A stretch of 64,000 bases of DNA from Glandiceps talaboti (taxonomy: Eukaryota; Hemichordata; Enteropneusta; Spengelidae). The notes beneath the pieces were generated by a model. It searched no databases and was not told the origin of the DNA. It saw only the letters and a program-made list of their open reading frames with translations. Within the stretch, counting starts at the first letter, position 1; each line of letters starts with the position of its first letter. Position numbers and translations under genes: made by a program. Shown piece by piece: positions 48,901 through 60,017 of the stretch. The DNA is taken from NCBI RefSeq assembly GCF_964340395.1, contig NC_135565.1:10477742-10541741 (forward strand), read 5' to 3'.

Positions 48901-51900
48901 TCCAGAGTTGTGTCATAAATAACGGTCACCCAACTGGGTTGTTTCACCTTGAATATACAAGACAGGGCTGCCCCTTGTCCACAGCTTTGTTTGTCATAGC
49001 TATCGAGCTACTTGCTATAGCTATTAGCTCTTGCGAACGTATCAAGGGTATACAGCTTCCTAATGGTCAGACACAAGTCATTTCAAGATTTGCTGATGAC
49101 ACCACATTAACTTTGAGAGATCAAAACTCTGTCAAAACTGCTCTTACCATGTTAAATAGTTTCTCTGAATTTTCGGGGCTTGAAGTAAATTTGGAGAAGA
49201 CTAAATTACTTTTAGTGGGTGGATTGAAGCAAAAATGGGAGGATATGGAAGGGATTGTGCCAACCGATGAGCCAATTAGATATTTGGGTATTTTTGTGGG
49301 CCATGATCACATCAATAATATTTACCTTAATTTCTACAGTAAAGTCAAGAAAATGTCCGATAAACTTGACATCTGGAAATCACATGATCTGACTATTAAA
49401 GGAAAAGTTACCTTAGTGAAAACCTGTGGTGCTTCAAATTTATTGTATGTCATGAATTCTATTTCTGTTCCTTCCAAAGATGTAACTTATGCAAGATCTC
49501 AACTTTTGAATTTTTTATGGAAAGGGAAAAAAACAACACATTAAGAATGATACCCTAATAGGAGACCTGACTGATGGGGGTTTACGAATGGTAGACCTCG
49601 AAATTTTAAACAAGGCATTTAAACTAGCATGGGCCATACGTATTACTAATACATCTTCTCCATGGGGGATTATATCCCAGAGTTATTTTAATAGATTTGG
49701 AGGACTTGAGTAATTGTTGAGGTGTAATTATGATTTCCACAAGATGACAATTGATTTTCCGCAATTTTATAAGGACATTTTCGTATTTTGGAAAAAGATA
49801 AGCAATTACAGAGCTCCGACTGATTTGCTAGAGGCTACCTCAGAAATACTCTGGAACAATAAATATATTTTAGTAGATGGTAAATCCGTCTGCTACAAGA
49901 ATTGGTTAAATGAAGGGATACACTATACACTACTTGTTAGTTGAACAGGGTAAATTTCTGACGTATGAAAATTTCATAAACAAATATGGAGTTTCCACTG
50001 ATTTTGTTACTTACGTAGGTCTTATTCATGCTATACCTAAGAGTTGGAAAGATCTTATTCTGGATGGTAGTTTTGTATCAGAAACGAATCCGTTAGAGAA
50101 CGAATTGCCGTCAGTGTCGGAAAAGGTCAAACAAAGGACTTCTATAAGCTTTACTGGACAAAAAATTCAGTCGCCCTATTTCGGAGGAGACATTAAACAA
50201 TATGGACTATGTTAAAGAAAACATCTGTTGTGTTTGTCTTTATGTCCGCCTTGTCTATTGTCATAGTCCTTTTTTCCCTTTGTCTGTGATTGTTTTCATT
50301 GTGATGTATATTTAAATTACAAATAATAAAGAAGTATTAAAAGACAAAAAAACCTTAAGAGGATGTCACTAGTACAATAAATCCACGCAACTTAAAAAAT
50401 ACTGCCCTACCCGGAATTTATGTTAATTAGATATTCATATGTTAATGTATTTGTTATACACAGACAATTGGAACTGCATTGTCTCAACAAGTTGAGGGTG
50501 AAAAACTCATTTTTACCTTACATAAGGTGAGGTGATGTTATTGTTAAACATATGTTACAAATATACAAATGACTACAAAAGAAAGACAATTGTTATCTGA
50601 TGTTGACCATGGAAATAGTTCAGCGGAACTAGTCTTGTCTATGGTCCGTACATTTTTCTACATTTCAAATCGATAATGGGACGCACAAGAAAAGTACACA
50701 CTCACACACATACACACACATGCACACACCTGCAAACACCTCTATATACATAACTCAATAATATAAAGTGTTCAAAATAAAGAAAATAGTGAAGTAAATG
50801 TACTCAATCGCATAAACATACACACAACGATATACTAGTATTTTCATGCATGTATATACATAACTCAATAATGAAAAATGCTCACAATACAAGGACAGTG
50901 CAGATGAAGTGAGAAGCAATACAAATACAACAAAAACAAGAAATGTTACTGAAAATACCAAAGAGAAACGATACGTAGCAACGCAAGGGTTGGAATTTGT
51001 CTTGGCGACCACTACTCAAAGTCACCGTCCACCACCTTCAAGTTTCACAATTGGTTACCATTCGACACCCCCCACACACACACTTTAATAATTGTACTTT
51101 CATTTTCTGCCCACATGGACGTATTGATTTAAAAGATAATGAAGTATTGAAATGTCTTTGAGAAACGAACAATGTAGACGACCAATAATGACAAATACTC
51201 GACTATTTATAAAGACGAAGTGTGAACTGACAACAGCTGATGCTATACATTGATATCTCGTGTACAGTACGTGTGAATTACAGGGCATACACGATGCTGC
51301 AGACTTTCGACTAGCATTCTTCAGCGTCGTAAAAAAAGTATAACAGCCTCATATACCTTTTATAAAGTGTTGACGTTGTGTCCGATCATTAGTTTTCTGT
51401 TCAATTTTACTCTGAAAACACTTTTAGTTGGTAGTTTGACATCGTACATAGCACGACGATGAAAACATGTAATTTCCAAAATGGCGGGTGGTGACGTCAC
51501 AAACTATCGCGATGTCTCATGTATCACGCAACTTTTTAGAGTTTTGAAACTGCAGTCGTCTTTGGATATTTAGTTTGATTGAAACAACTTTAGCTTTTCT
51601 GAGAAAACTAATCAAAAACTGTGATTGAAAAAAATCGATGTGCAAAGATTGAGATTAGAGTTATAAATCTGTAGAGAAAGAAAAGTTGGTTTGAACTTTT
51701 TTGTTAGCAACTTTGATCATACACCATGTACTTTGAGTGTACCATTAAGTTATTCATGAATATTAATTATGCAAATTAGCATGACTATTAATTAGTATCC
51801 GGGACTACTCTCAAGCTTGGGAGAACCCTGTGTATGTATGTATGTATGTATGTATGTATGTATGTATGTATGTATGTATGTATGTATGAAATACCAGCGA

Positions 51901-54900
51901 TACCCCTATTGAAGACTGAATCCCCTCTACAAGAAGTGGCTATTACACCAGAGCTAGTTGCAAAGAAACTGAAGAAACTAGATTCACCCAAATCACCAGG
52001 ACGGGAAATCTTTCACCCCAGAGTTCTAAAGGAAGATGTTATCAGCATACCACTTTCTACCATTTACCTGACATCACTACAAACTGGGAAGCTACCGTCA
52101 GAGTGGAAACAAGGAAATATCACATCTATCTACAAAAAAGACAAAAGATGTATACCGGGAAACGTTAGACCAGTCAGCTTAATATGTATTATCTGCAATA
52201 TTATGGAATCAATTATACGGGACAATGTAATACAACATATGAAGGTCAATAAATGTTTCTCTGACAAGCAGTTTTGGTTTATGAGTGGAAGATCATCGTC
52301 TCTTCAACTTATTAAGGTTCTAGATCAGAAGACCAAGTTACTTGATGAAGGCAGATATATAGATGTAGTGTATATGGATTTTGCTAAGGTCTTTGATAAG
52401 GTACCACACAGCAGACTGTTTTAGTAAGGTTTAGGGTTATGGTATTTCCCACCGAGATCTCGGATGGACTGAAGACTTTCTATCAAACAGACTACAATGG
52501 GGTATTGTTAAACGACATGCCTCAAATTGGGAGCATACCACAAGGAAGTGTACTAGGACCATTATTGTTTGTGATTTACATAAATGACATGCCACCAAAT
52601 GTTAGTTCTGATATTTATTTATTTGCTGACGACGCAAAGTTATTCAGAGATGTTTCGGAACCGAGTCAACCACAGCAGCTTCAGGCTGACCTAAATAAGT
52701 TAGAAGATTGGACAAACACATGACTTTTTAAATTTAACTCAGACAATTGCAAAGTTTTACCAGTTTGGAGAAGAATCAATAAGCATGTTCAATGTCAATA
52801 TACCCTGGATTCAGGTAACACGTACAGCATGTGTTCTGGATTGTGTTAACAGTGAGAAAGATATTGGAGTATTCGTTGACCAAGAACTATCCTTCGATAA
52901 GCATATTCATGAAAAAAGTAAACAAAGCAAACAGGACCATGGGACTCGTCAGAAGAACAACTTACAAGTACTTAGATACCGAAAACTTCACATTCCTTTA
53001 CAAAGCACTAGTCAGACCATATCTAGAATATTGCAGCTCAGTATGGCACCCTTACAAGGAAAAAGATATTGAACTAATTTAGAGTGTTCAAAGAAGAGCA
53101 ACAAGACAGATTCCATCTCTTAAATGTATGAGCTACGGTGAGCGTTTGGAAAATCTTAAGTTGCCAACTCTAGCATATAGAAGAGTCAGAGGAGATATGA
53201 TGGACACATATAAAATCCTGAATGGATGCTACGACAGATTAATTGCCAGCTTTCTAACACTCAACACATCAGATAGAACTCGTGGACACTCACTCAAGCT
53301 CTCAAAACAGCATACACAACTGGACCTCAGAAAATACTCCTTCACAAACCGCATTGTTGGCCCCTGTAACTCACTATCAAACACTACAGTCACAGCACCA
53401 ACTATTAACTCATTTAAACAGCGCCTGGACAGACAATGGATAAACCTAGATATCAAGTAGACGTAAAGGGCTAAATACAAGCAGAGCAGAATTCCAGACC
53501 AGACGGATCTGAACATATAGGCTGAAAAGCCTGCATTCAAAAACACCTAATTAAATCTAAGTAAGTAAGTAAGTAAGTAAGTAATACAAAGTCATGCGGT
53601 GTGCGTGTATTCTCGCGAGCGGCGCCAGCAGCATAAACTTCGTTCTTCGTCAATTGTCGATAAATTCAAGATGGGCATCAAGACACATGTTTGCAAGAGG
53701 TTTGACTAACTTTTTACCGTAATCTGCCATTGTTCATGTTTCAATACCATAGAACATTACGTCGTATTGAATTTTGGCGCTATACAAATTCTTTTGATTG
53801 ACTGATTGACTGTATGTCCGTACTGATGAGTACTCCCAACTACATGCTGAGTCAGCCCGGGAGATTGAGTGAGATCATTGAATTGACAAGCTTCGTTGTC
53901 ATTTGCTTCATCAATATGAATGTTAAAGTCACCTGCGATCAGCAAGTGACCAGGTGCGAGTAACAGACTTCCCATTAATTAGCGTCTAATTCTGACAGTA
54001 AAAAAATCACAGTGAATTTATGTGTTGTCGATTAGTCTCAGCACAACCTATAATATGATATTGACCGCTAATTAACAGATAATATGCCTCTGTATAGGTA
54101 TACACATTTTTAGCGAATATCTTGGTTACTTGATGAACAAATGTCCCCGTTGCAGGTTTTAAGCTATGTGACCGCTTTCTGACTACCACGGAGGAGCTGT
54201 TTTAATCGTCAGACAACTTGTCAATGACGATGTTTAGATAAGATAGAATGACAGGATATTTTTAACATGAAGGAAAATACTAGAGTTAACATAGAAGTAA
54301 CATAATGTATACAAATGTCCTAAATTTTTCTTTCTTATTTCCCCTCAGGAAGCCTGTTGTGTTGGCGTTGAAGCAGGCATCAGACCAAGTGATACGGTTG
54401 TAGGACACTATCGTGCTCACGGTTGGGTTCTTGTTAGGGGACTTTCTCCACGTGAATTGATGGCAGAATTGTTTGGTACTTTTTCTTCTTTGCATTTTTA
54501 TGTTTTTTTTTGCATTGATAGCTTTAGTTAAATATCACAGTTGACCCTTCCAAAAGAATTGAATCTATTTAGTACTCTTCTATGGTATTGAGACGTTTAA
54601 TTTTACAGCACGTCTGTTACTTGCTGCACCAGGAACACACTAAAACACCCACATCACCGATAAGATGGCGACACCACAATCTATAGGCGAACATTATTGT
54701 TTATATCTGAAATTTTGAAAATTTGATTTCATTTCTAAGTCCTGTTCAAATGAATTAAAATCACCGTTACCCTGTACACAGTCACCTACTTTAATACATT
54801 CGTTATTTTAGTTTCAACCAACCAACCAACCAACCAACCAACTAACCAACCAACCAACCAACCAATTACACGAATCTCTTCCAAATAATCCAATACAATA

Positions 54901-57900
54901 AAATTGTGGAAAAAATAAACCTACTTTGAAAAATATGTCAACAGTTGTATAAATATGAGTGTTTTCACCATGACATTGTTTGTAGACAGTTTGTACATGG
55001 TGTTTGGTTATATAATATAAACACATGATTTCTAACACAATATCTGAACGTGTACGGGCATGATTACTATAAAACACCTACCAGTGCCATCACCGGTGCA
55101 AAATGGTCAATATCACATGATCACGTATTGAAAAGTTCTGATATTAGAAATGAATAAGGGGTGTAATGACGTCATTTGTGCTATCCTTGTGTAGGTCGAA
55201 CAACAGGGTGTTCCGGTGGAAGAGGAGGTTCAATGCACACACAGGGCCCAAATTTCAATGGTATTGCTTCAGGTGTCCTTGGTGCGAATGTGAGTATGAA
55301 TTCTCGTGAAACGATATTATACAGTTGACATTCGACATATCAGAACGTAGCCTGGCGCGATATAAATTGCACTAATTAAACATGGTTATGTTTTACTACT
55401 AGAAACAAAACGTTGTCAGGCTGGACAAAAATCTTACTAACATTGCTACATTTTATCGTCTGGCGTAACAAAATCTGACCAACATTGCTTCTTTAATCGT
55501 CACGTGCTACATACATCTTAACCAACATTGCTACATTATCTGTTTTTTATTGGATTCCCGGTAACAGGCCCTTTCCTAGCTTCGCTACACAATTGGCATA
55601 TTCTTAACTCGAATTACTTCAAATTCCATCATGAAAGAAATGCTCTGTTCATGAACAAGTGTCGTCGTCTCCGCCATGACTGTAGATGATGTCAGCAGTT
55701 CAGACACTTGTTTATTCTTGCTTTGCCGTTCCACAAACTATTAAGGGTGGGCAAAAATTTTTTTTTTGATGTTGGATCTGAAAATGTGGTTCGGTCGGGT
55801 AATGAAAATGCTTTTTGTTGTGCCAGATAACGTTGTTTCAGGTTTCGTTATTTTTGTTGTATCGTCATGCTCGACAAAAATCTTAGGAATATTGCTACAT
55901 ATTATCAGAATTGTAAGTATTTAAACAACATGATTGCATTTAAATCCATTTCAGAATTTGTCTCGTCTTAAATCACCAGGTTGTCTGCATATATAGTGTT
56001 ATCAATGAAGTTCTTGTATTTATTCAATCTGTGTACTAAAATAATTTGTTTCTACGAGAGGATTGCAGTCAGATCAAGGGAAATGGTATATTGATTTAAA
56101 ATATTCATTTGATAGAGAGAAAGTGATTGGAATTGAAACTGATCAGGTCACTGGGATTTCGAACATCATTTCTCAATACATCCATAAAATTAGTTCAAGG
56201 TTTGTCGAACCAAACCAGGAAATGTCTCAATATTCAATAATGTAATCAATGTGGTATGTTATGTATGAAATCAACCCAGAAAGTTAATATTATCATTGGC
56301 GTTCTTATCTTGTGATCCCATCCAGCACCTTACAATTGGCCTTTATTCTACGCGCGCGCGCACGCACACACAAACACACACACACATCTTGCTACACTTG
56401 TACACTATGCCAAGTAACTGATGAAGCATGTCACTAGTATCTATAATATCGTTTCCCTACAAGGTACCTTGTAATAAAGTAATAATTTGAGAAACTGGTG
56501 TTGTTGGTTTTTTCTTAATCAATCAATTGTACCCATTCTTTTGTTGGTTATAATAAACCAACTTTACTATGAATACCTTATGAGTTAGTTCTACTGAACA
56601 CCCTCAACTGGGACCCTTCTTCATCCCCAATCACCACGAGAAAGGTCCTTTTTACAGTAAAATTGATTTAGAAAAGAAACCATAACACCAGAGTTTCAAA
56701 TCATTACTTCATTACAGATATTTTCAAAGAGCAAAACAAGTAAATGTAAACAATAAACAAAAAATAAATATTTGTAAATAAATATGGCCAATCCTAAGCC
56801 CCTGTGATATAAATGGCAACACCAGCTGTCAGTCTGAAAGCAAGTCACGTGTGGACGAGATAACCTCACCGGTTTGCATTAACACATCAATTGGACAGCA
56901 AGAAAGCTGTCCTGAAAAAAATCAATCATTGGATTTGATCAGTAGATAGGAAAGCCAACGACGAGTAGTAATGACTTAGGTTACGGTGTGATATTTTCTC
57001 CCTCTTCTAATTACAATAATTAGGTTTCCTTAGCAACAGGGCATGCCCTGGCTAAGAAATATGCGGGATCTGATGACATAGCCATTGTGACGATTGGAGA
57101 TGGTGCAGCAAACCAGGGACAGATATACGAATCATTCAATATGGCAAAACTGTGGGATTTACCAATAGTATACATCATTGAAAATAATCAATATGGTATG
57201 AGCACACCGATTCATCGTTGTTCTGCTAACACCAAGTTTTATACACGGGGCGATTACATCCCTGGTTTAAAGGTAAATATGAAACACTGTTTCTAAATAA
57301 CACAATTGCGACTTTAAAGGGACATGGATTATATCTGAACAATTTTCGGTGTTATATTTTTTCGTCATAAGAATAACTTTTGTTATTGAAACATATTTTA
57401 TCATGACATCTAATGAATATTAATCATGACATCTAATAAACATTAATCATAAAATCTAATAAATATTAATCATAAATCTATTGAATATTAATCATGAAAT
57501 CAAAAGAATATTAATAATAAACCTATTGAATATTAATCATGACATCTAATGAATATTAATCACGAAATCAAATGAATATTGATTATAAAATCTAATGAAT
57601 ATTAAGCACGAAATCAAATGAATATTGATTATAAAATCTAATGAATATTAATCATAAAATCTAATGAATATTAATGATGAAATCTAATGAATATTAATCA
57701 TGACATCAAATGAATATTAATCATGACATCTGATGAATATTAATCATACAATCTAATGAATATTAATCATACAATCTAATGAATATTAATCATACAATCT
57801 AATGAATATTAATCATAAAATCTAATGAATACATAGTTAAGTTGTTTAATACATTCTAATATTAGAGGAGACACCCATTTGTCATTTAGATCACATGGCT

Positions 57901-60017
57901 ACTTTTAATGGAACACTTGTCAAACCATTTATCTATAACAGGCGGATGGTAGTGATGTCTTGGCAACGAGAGAAGCAGCAAAGTTCTGTGCAGAGTACAG
58001 CAGATCAGGAAAGGTGATGAAACACTCCCTTTGTTGAAAGAAATTTTATGTTGAACGTTATCAGTTATGGAAATTACGTTTTGACAACAATGTGTGTATA
58101 GGATTACTATCAGGGGTCTTACATTATGATAACAACACAGACGAAGACACACATTTAAAAAGCATGTCACTGATGAAAAAATAAAAGAAGAATGACATGA
58201 TACGGATGACAATATTGAAGATGACGGTTGGTTGGTTGGTTGGTTGGTGGTGGTGGTGATAATGATGTTGTTGTTGTTGTTGTCGTCGTTGTTGTTGATG
58301 ATAATGATAATGACGACGACGTTGGCGATGATGATGATGATGGTGATGATAAAGTTGACAATGATATATCATATATCTGATATGTAATTTGTATTTTCAT
58401 AGGGGCCAATAATTCTTGAATTAGACACATATCGCTTCGTTGGACATTCGGTTAAAGACGCCGATGTCCTTTACCGCACTCAAGAAGAAAAAGACCTGAT
58501 GCAAGAAACAAGTGATCCAATCAAGATACTGAGGAGTAAGATAACGGATAGTGGGTTGGCCGATTCATCAGAGCTAGAGGTGAGATAACGGATAGTGGAT
58601 TGGTCAATTCATCAGAGCTAGAGATAAGCGTCAATGACATGTCCTTGCAGACTGAATTGCAAATAAAGGCTTTGGTACTCAATCTCTTTAATTGAGCTAG
58701 GGATTGATTGCAATTCATTGTCGACAGTTTACATTTTTTACTATAAAGCATAAATAAGTTTTTTAGCGTTAAAAGTTAAAGCAAAATAATAGACAGTTTT
58801 GTTATAGTGTACTTACCAGTTAATTGAATGAATATATTAGACGTTATTTCGCAACATTTTTCTTCCCTCAGTCAAGGAAAATACGAGTGACCTAAGGGGC
58901 CTTTGGGCCCTATTGTCATTAGGAGTCGCTAGAGGAGTAGTGACAAACAATTTACAAAATAGGGGGGGGGGGGGTGGAGGAAGTGGGTATGGCAGCACAT
59001 TTTTTGCTATTGTCAGTCCTGCATCAAATTATTTTTTCCATATGCAGAAGCAGTACAAATTTTATTTTCTCGGTTACCAATTTTGTAACGTGTGGTGCAT
59101 AACTATACCTACATGTCACTGGTTGACAACTAACTTGTTCTGTGTAAGTAGCAATAAGTAGCAGTTAACAATCCATGCTTCTGCTGTTTAAATTTTATGT
59201 ACAAGAGATAGCTGGTGAAAAATCCATGAGAAGCTGACTGATCTGGGGAGTGCTGAAATGCTGGAGAAAAAATAGGGCTTGCTCACAAATATTGCCTCCA
59301 GGGAAAATGAGAGAATCGGATTCCAAAATTCTGCTGATTTCAGCACATCGCAAAATTTGTTTTTACTTCTGTCTGTTGGAACAATTTTTTTTCAAAGCCA
59401 TTACGGGATCAAATTATTTTTTTCTCCTTCACCTGCCAACAATTTTCCCCCAAAATCCTCCACCTCCCCAGAAATCAAACGGTTCTCTCCTAATATAATT
59501 ATACCTCCTCAAACAGAATTTATGAAAAATCGCGAAAAAAAATACTGTTTTGATTACTATGTTGAGCATAACACAAAACCATTGGCATGGACACAGGTTG
59601 TCGTGACTTAGAAAAAACAGGGTTTTTAATCCATGTTTTCTTTTCAAAGGCAATAACTTGGCTTGTGCATGACATGTTTTATGGATCTTTGGCCGTATTC
59701 ACTTATTTCAATTCGCGACTAAATGACAATACCACGTAACTGCTGTTGTCCAATTGCATGGTGCCATCTTGACATTTCTTGTCGGTGTCCATGTCTTCAG
59801 GTGGTGTGTTTGTGAAGCCAGGCATCCAACAGGCTGGGAGAAATCACAACAGTATAATACGCAAATGATTTTAATCGGAACTATTTTGCTTTTTCATCTC
59901 CAGGACATTGGTGACGATGTTGAGATTGAAATTGATGAAGCCATTGGTACAGCGAAAATGGACCCACTTCCGTCTCCGGATGCCCTGTATGAGTACATTT
60001 ACAAACATACCATATAG
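45875..60017 (+). CDS. Pyruvate dehydrogenase E1-alpha-like protein, 8 coding exons visible
   Basis: Exons: 45875-45946, 46354-46527, 54349-54475, 55195-55289, 57024-57272, 57942-58013, 58403-58579 and 59904-60017, all with AG/GT borders and joining in frame to 359 codons. The product would be the alpha chain of the mitochondrial PDH E1 (alpha2beta2), the thiamine-diphosphate-dependent decarboxylation of pyruvate. Seen: a basic/Ser-rich leader, HLYSGQEACCVGVEAG, HYRAHGW, RGGSMH, the ThDP motif GDGAANQGQIYE..ENNQYGM, the RSGKGP stretch and YRFVGHS. Human PDHA1 has 390 aa. Odd: the region equal to GGNGIVGAQ reads IASGVLGAN, two of three regulatory Ser positions are replaced, and the C-terminus is about 20 residues short. 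It may be a divergent PDHA paralogue. The first exon is uncertain, so I give no gene symbol beyond the family. Confidence 0.92.
46354..46527 (+). CDS. PDHA-like exon b
   Basis: 58 codons starting DFELHKLDVGPP, then TLTRDDAMKYYRQMKTIRYL and HLYSGQ. It aligns with the LTREDGLKYYRMMQ..HLCDGQ region of animal PDHA. The donor is GTAGGT. A hairpin MITE starts 58 bp after the donor. Confidence 0.95.
46586..46930. mobile_element. Hairpin MITE family 3, copy 3, in the PDHA intron
   Basis: The left arm (CATTATGGATGAGGATTGG..CCATGGCTTCTTGAAAAACC) pairs with the right arm (TTTTTCAAGTAGATGGCCAT..CGAATACCCAATCTTCAT). The central palindrome is TTGTACGTACAA near 46757. Placed in an intron, it would be transcribed as a long hairpin. 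Confidence 0.88.
46931..47639. other. PDHA intron, no gene
   Basis: Contains two related AT-rich blocks (about 47255-47390 and 47445-47595), both with ACAATAAGTATACATTTTTG or a variant and CCTCCCTTGTTAGATAA-like text; this looks like a diverged direct duplication. Confidence 0.45.
47640..48635 (+). pseudogene. Non-LTR retrotransposon, 3' part of ORF2
   Basis: YSYKYLGIELQPNGKFDLAK and ILTYGCEIWGV are the post-RT signature of APE-type LINEs. Further on, ICKQCDTNTVEDEIHFLMD is the C-terminal Cys/His segment of such polymerases. It is broken by several stops and frameshifts. It ends at an AATAAGATAAG-type tail (about 48612-48630). It is 5'-truncated. Confidence 0.8.
48690..50345 (+). mobile_element. 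L1/Tx1-like LINE, 5'-truncated
   Basis: Starts inside the reverse transcriptase. The frame at 48738-49544 reads AVMFIDFTKAFDSLAWKFLY, TRQGCPLSTALFVIAIELLA and ISRFADDTTLTL, so the catalytic FADD is intact. GDLTDGGLRMVDLEILNKAF and later WLNEGI match the L1/Tx1 C-terminus. At least three frame breaks lie after 49544. It ends near an AATAATAAAG tail at 50322-50345. Confidence 0.88.
50346..51830. other. PDHA intron, no gene
   Basis: Contains a CA-rich stretch (50697-50740) and otherwise no recognised feature. Confidence 0.45.
51831..51888. repeat. (TATG)n microsatellite
   Basis: About 14 TATG units directly abut the 5' end of the next LINE. The frame running through it into the LINE is accidental. 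Confidence 0.97.
51889..53590 (+). mobile_element. CR1/Jockey-like LINE, 5'-truncated
   Basis: The RT starts at about LKKLDSPKSPGREIFHPRVL. Then EWKQGNITSIYKKDKRCIPG, VYMDFAKVFDKVPHSRLF with a stop, IPQGSVLGPLLFVIYINDMP and YLFADDAKLFRD follow. The C-terminal segment ends NRIVGPCNSLSN..INSFKQRLDRQW. The 3' end is an AAGT-type tail (53560-53585). There are two or three frame breaks. Confidence 0.88.
53757..53975 (-). pseudogene. LINE endonuclease scrap, minus strand
   Basis: On the minus strand, LLIAGDFNIHIDEANDNEAC and LTQHVVGSTHQYGHTV form the endonuclease GDFN block of CR1/L2 LINEs. It is followed by a plus-strand LINE-type tail (TTGGCGCTATACAAATTC then TTTGATTGACTG, 53774-53812), so two scraps abut in opposite orientation. 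Confidence 0.7.
54349..54475 (+). CDS. PDHA-like exon c
   Basis: 42 codons plus one base. EACCVGVEAG and GHYRAHGW are conserved; the Tyr-Arg pair contacts the ThDP diphosphate in the family. It ends ELF-G with a split Gly codon. The acceptor is CCCTCAG and the donor GTACTT. Confidence 0.95.
54811..54866. repeat. (CCAA)n microsatellite
   Basis: About 13 CCAA/CTAA units in the PDHA intron. Confidence 0.97.
55195..55289 (+). CDS. PDHA-like exon d
   Basis: Two bases plus 31 codons: RTTGCSGGRGGSMH, then QGPNFNGIASGVLGAN. RGGSMH is conserved. The following FYGGNGIVGAQ of ordinary PDHA is altered, but the Gly and the branched residue that touch ThDP still have counterparts (SGVLGAN). The donor is GTGAGT. 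Confidence 0.92.
55290..57023. other. PDHA intron, no gene
   Basis: Contains a CG/CA tract at 56351-56386 and no recognised element. The 60-codon frame at 56063-56245 has no homology that I recognise. Confidence 0.5.
57024..57272 (+). CDS. PDHA-like exon e: thiamine-diphosphate motif
   Basis: 83 codons. VTIGDGAANQGQIYESFNMA and IENNQYGMSTP give the classic ThDP/Mg motif (GDG..about 26..NN). RGDYIPGLK is conserved. The serine of phosphorylation site 3 (GTS in human) is a proline here (STP). The donor is GTAAAT. Confidence 0.96.
57408..57835. repeat. ~23-bp AT-rich minisatellite in PDHA intron
   Basis: Units of ATCTAATGAATATTAATCAT with a variable 3-bp end, about 18 copies, diverged by single bases. 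Confidence 0.92.
57942..58013 (+). CDS. PDHA-like exon f
   Basis: 24 codons, ADGSDVLATREAAKF then CAEYSRSGK. It aligns with [24 protein letters not shown] of human PDHA1. Phase 0 at both ends; the acceptor is TAACAG and the donor GTGATG. Confidence 0.94.
58218..58356. repeat. Compound microsatellite (GGTT, GTT, GAT)
   Basis: Runs of GGTT, GTT, GACGAC and GATGAT lie in the intron just upstream of PDHA-like exon g. Confidence 0.95.
58403..58579 (+). CDS. PDHA-like exon g: phosphorylation loop
   Basis: 59 codons. GPIILELDTYRFVGHSVKDA then DVLYRTQEEKD covers the loop that carries sites 1 and 2 in animals (YHGHSMSDPGVSYR). The catalytic His and the site-1 Ser of GHS are kept. The site-2 Ser is Leu (VLYR), and MSDPG is VKDAD. 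The last 41-44 bp are tandemly duplicated into the intron. Confidence 0.94.
58539..58624. repeat. 44-bp tandem duplication across a PDHA exon/intron border
   Basis: The block AGATAACGGATAGTGG..TTCATCAGAGCTAGAG occurs at 58539-58579 (the end of exon g) and again 44 bp later at 58583-58623. The first copy is followed by GTGAGA (donor). The second is followed by ATAAGC, so it has no GT. Three or four substitutions separate the copies. Confidence 0.9.
58848..58945. mobile_element. Palindromic element, copy 3
   Basis: TTTTTCTTCCCTCAGTCAAG then GAAAATACGAGTGACC and AGTCGCTAGAGGAGTAGTGA match 11336-11430. A 13-bp G tract follows at about 58962, again as in copies 1 and 2. Confidence 0.65.
58980..59903. 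other. PDHA intron, no gene
   Basis: Only short frames (for example 59279-59611) without recognised motifs. Confidence 0.5.
59904..60017 (+). CDS. PDHA-like exon h: last coding exon
   Basis: 37 codons plus TAG (60015-60017). IGDDVEIEIDEAIGTAKMDP then DALYEYIYKHTI aligns with [32 protein letters not shown]. The protein stops just after the IY, without the roughly 20-residue tail of the human enzyme. The acceptor is CTCCAG. Confidence 0.93.
   Translation, partial: DIGDDVEIEIDEAIGTAKMDPLPSPDALYEYIYKHTI

Noticed and set aside
51834-52424. Open frame starting in the TATG repeat taken as a gene with a Tyr/Cys leader
   Set aside because: The leader is microsatellite; the real similarity begins after it and is a 5'-truncated LINE reverse transcriptase.
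53757-53975. Small host gene on the minus strand
   Set aside because: GDFNIH and the following QHVVGSTH are a LINE endonuclease signature; it is a transposon scrap.
56063-56245. Extra PDHA exon
   Set aside because: The flanking exons d and e already join in frame with the family order, leaving no missing segment to fill.
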